Part shown: one piece after another, positions 62,516 through 64,000 of the stretch
Layout of the letters: every line of letters begins with the position of its first letter
Position numbering within the stretch: position 1 is the first letter of the stretch
Assembly: GCF_000003815.2 (NCBI RefSeq)
Contig: NC_049986.1
Location: 13,203,805-13,267,804, forward strand
DNA length: 64,000 nt
Direction of reading: 5' to 3'
Source: Branchiostoma floridae
Lineage: Eukaryota > Chordata > Leptocardii > Amphioxiformes > Branchiostomatidae
Made by a program: the position numbers and the translations under genes
The notes under the pieces: generated by a model
Database searches by the model: none
Told to the model about the DNA's origin: nothing
What the model saw: the letters and a program-made list of their open reading frames with translations, nothing else

Positions 62516-63597
62516 GGGTTGGCGGAAACGGCTGCCCGGTCGGTCGGCGGAAACCGCTGCCCGGTCTGGTCCGGAGGTTGGTTTTGGGGGTTTCGAGTAT
62601 TGCATACAGCAGTGTAAGTGAAGTAAACAAAATACCTTCTTAAATATTCCATAACGGTTGTTAGATGTTGCTACATGTTCAAAGGAAGCTGGCCAAGTTA
62701 CTTATCTTTTGAAAAAAAAAAAAATTTGACATTTCTTGATAAGATTGTCCCCAGCTGCTGCTATTAGAACGTCCCCCAGTACAGAACGTCAGAAGTTCGC
62801 TACGTCAAGCGCTTAGGGTTATACAGAGTGGCGGTCCTTTGATCTATTATCATATGTGCCGGGCGCCGGCGACAAAATCAATCAATTTTGACAGCACTAC
62901 CGTGCCGAGTTGTCTGACGTGTCCGAGGAGAAACTATCTTTAAGAACTGTAAAATAATTCAAATTTAGTTAAATTAATACTAAAATGTACATTTACAAAC
63001 GCGTGGATTCAATTTTTTTGTGTCAGGTTCTGGTTTAAACTAATGTAGTCAATTATACATTAATTATGTACGATGTTTTCACATACTTCACACGAAAACA
63101 GCTCCGCCGTAGTCTTTCCTCCCCGTAAGCAAACTTGTCACCGAACATTGAATTCTTGAAAGATCAAATTGGCGATTTCACCAGTGTCTGAAGATTTCCC
63201 CCACTGCAATTCTTTCATTGATCACGATACTATTCTCACATGTCGGAAATGATAAGATGATAAAAATAATAAAGATTTAACCAAGGATTTAACAAATGTG
63301 TTCGTGGTCAAAGCATCAGCATAATCCCATTCAGTCTCAGATCGTTTGAAAATGTGTACAAGTTCGAAATTACGCCGTGTTTGCGTTTTGGAATTTCCGA
63401 AATTACAATAATGTTTACGATATTAGTGCTACTGTAAGTTGTAGGGTCAGCCTACACGAGAAATGCACCTAAATTACTGCTGCGATAGCAAGCCATCTTG
63501 TTTAAATTTGGTATACTCGAAACCCCCAAAACCAACCTCCAGACTGGACCGGGCAGCCGTTTCCGCCGACCGACCGGGCAGCCGTTTCCGCCAACCC
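62516..63597. mobile_element. Mutator-like non-autonomous DNA transposon with 10-bp target duplication
   Basis: Inverted terminal repeats of about 84 bases begin GGGTTGGCGGAAACGGCTGC and end with the complement; they differ at only about five positions. The flanks carry perfect 10-base direct repeats CACGACCATC (62506-62515 and 63598-63607). Inside each end is a tandem pair of GGCGGAAAC.GCTGCCCGGTC. The 900-base interior has no significant ORF. Long inverted ends with a 9-11-base target duplication are characteristic of MULEs. Confidence 0.88.
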
Positions 63598-63611
63598 CAC
63601 GACCATCTCAC

Positions 63612-63870
63612 CTGTTGAATGTCCGGTTTCTAGAAACTCAGAAAGTCCTTTCACTGCACGTTTGACACTTTCCTCGCCTTCTGGAGTTCACTGCGAAGAT
63701 CTTCTTGCACCTGGTGTTCGTCTTGATATTTTACGTTCCACCGTTGATTCAGATTATGACGAATTTGTCCCCAAATCCTTGTTTTTGCAAAGTTTTCCAA
63801 ATCTGAAAAGTAATCCACCCCTTTGTTGGAATCGTTTACGCTGTTGTCAAGAGATCCGCGCAGGCGCACT
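63612..63870 (-). promoter_or_regulatory. Probable AXDND1 non-coding first exon and promoter
   Basis: A good donor (TTCAACAG|GTGAGATGG) lies at 63612 on the minus strand, and the AXDND1 start exon has an acceptor just above it (TTTCTTTCAG|ATTGCTCC at 61367). No coding frame continues across, so this would be 5' UTR. CGCGCAGGCGCA at 63857-63868 resembles an NRF-1 site, common in animal CpG promoters. The exon's outer limit is a guess. Confidence 0.45.
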
Positions 63871-64000
63871 AGCTATCTGTGACGGAAAGTTGAGAAATGT
63901 AGTCTGTACCATTATTTCTCAAGGGGGAGATTTGTGTAAAATAGTAAATAAAGTCTACATTTCAAGCTATTTATTTCCTAAATGATTACAAAAAAATACA

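Noticed and set aside
63662-63985. 107-codon plus-strand ORF and its minus-strand counterpart at the right edge
   Set aside because: Neither shows a known domain. The donor at 63612 on the minus strand fits a non-coding first exon of AXDND1 better.

Overview
The window looks like animal genomic DNA, most likely from a cephalochordate (amphioxus, Branchiostoma). I infer this from vertebrate-type orthologues (POMT1, AXDND1, an SLC22 transporter) cut into many short exons by introns of a few hundred bases, consensus GT-AG splice sites, and many small palindromic transposons. I ran no database search. Two runs of Ns (4718-4817 and 40733-41320) are assembly gaps.

Left flank, minus strand: the first coding exon of an SLC22-type transporter (114-382), then a nearly complete POMT1 protein O-mannosyltransferase gene (12700 down to 1571, 19 coding exons placed; at least one more is probably hidden in the first gap). 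Right flank, minus strand: a complete-looking AXDND1 gene, an axonemal coiled-coil protein (61318 down to 48470, 25 coding exons, with a probable non-coding first exon near 63612-63870).

Between these conserved genes lies the main object of interest, a cluster of seven related small genes I could not assign to a named family. Here they are called SCA-A to SCA-G (six-cysteine, anchored; my labels). Order: A (14940-16498 +), B (18401-20102/20228 +), C (22191-24784 +), G (28910-25771 -), D (33822-36121 +), E (38642-40049 +), F (44649-47197 +). Each encodes a signal peptide, a basic or Gly/Ser-rich disordered segment, a core of six cysteines split as 2 + 3 + 1 over exons 2, 3 and 4, and a hydrophobic C-terminus. 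All seven share intron phases 2-0-2, which is good evidence of common descent. A, B and C form one subgroup and D and E another; F and G are single divergent members. D, E and F end like GPI-anchored proteins. G gained an extra exon that makes it a type I transmembrane protein. B carries a 36-base insertion that puts stops before its C-terminal tail. F resembles vertebrate prion protein in layout: basic N-terminus, NTGGS/YP.Q/W repeats, an Ala/Gly hydrophobic stretch ending GGYVL, a Tyr-rich segment, N-glycosylation sites and a GPI signal.

The spaces hold mobile and repeat DNA: a 5'-truncated LINE with one frameshift (33379-31032 -), a LINE 3' end (61646-62075 +), a 1082-bp Mutator-like non-autonomous element with perfect 10-bp target duplications (62516-63597), three copies of one palindromic MITE, each in intron 1 of a different cluster gene, other MITEs, tRNA-derived sequences and microsatellites. 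A repeated theme is tandem duplication of exon edges with their splice site, leaving decoy sites, in POMT1, AXDND1, SCA-B and SCA-F.
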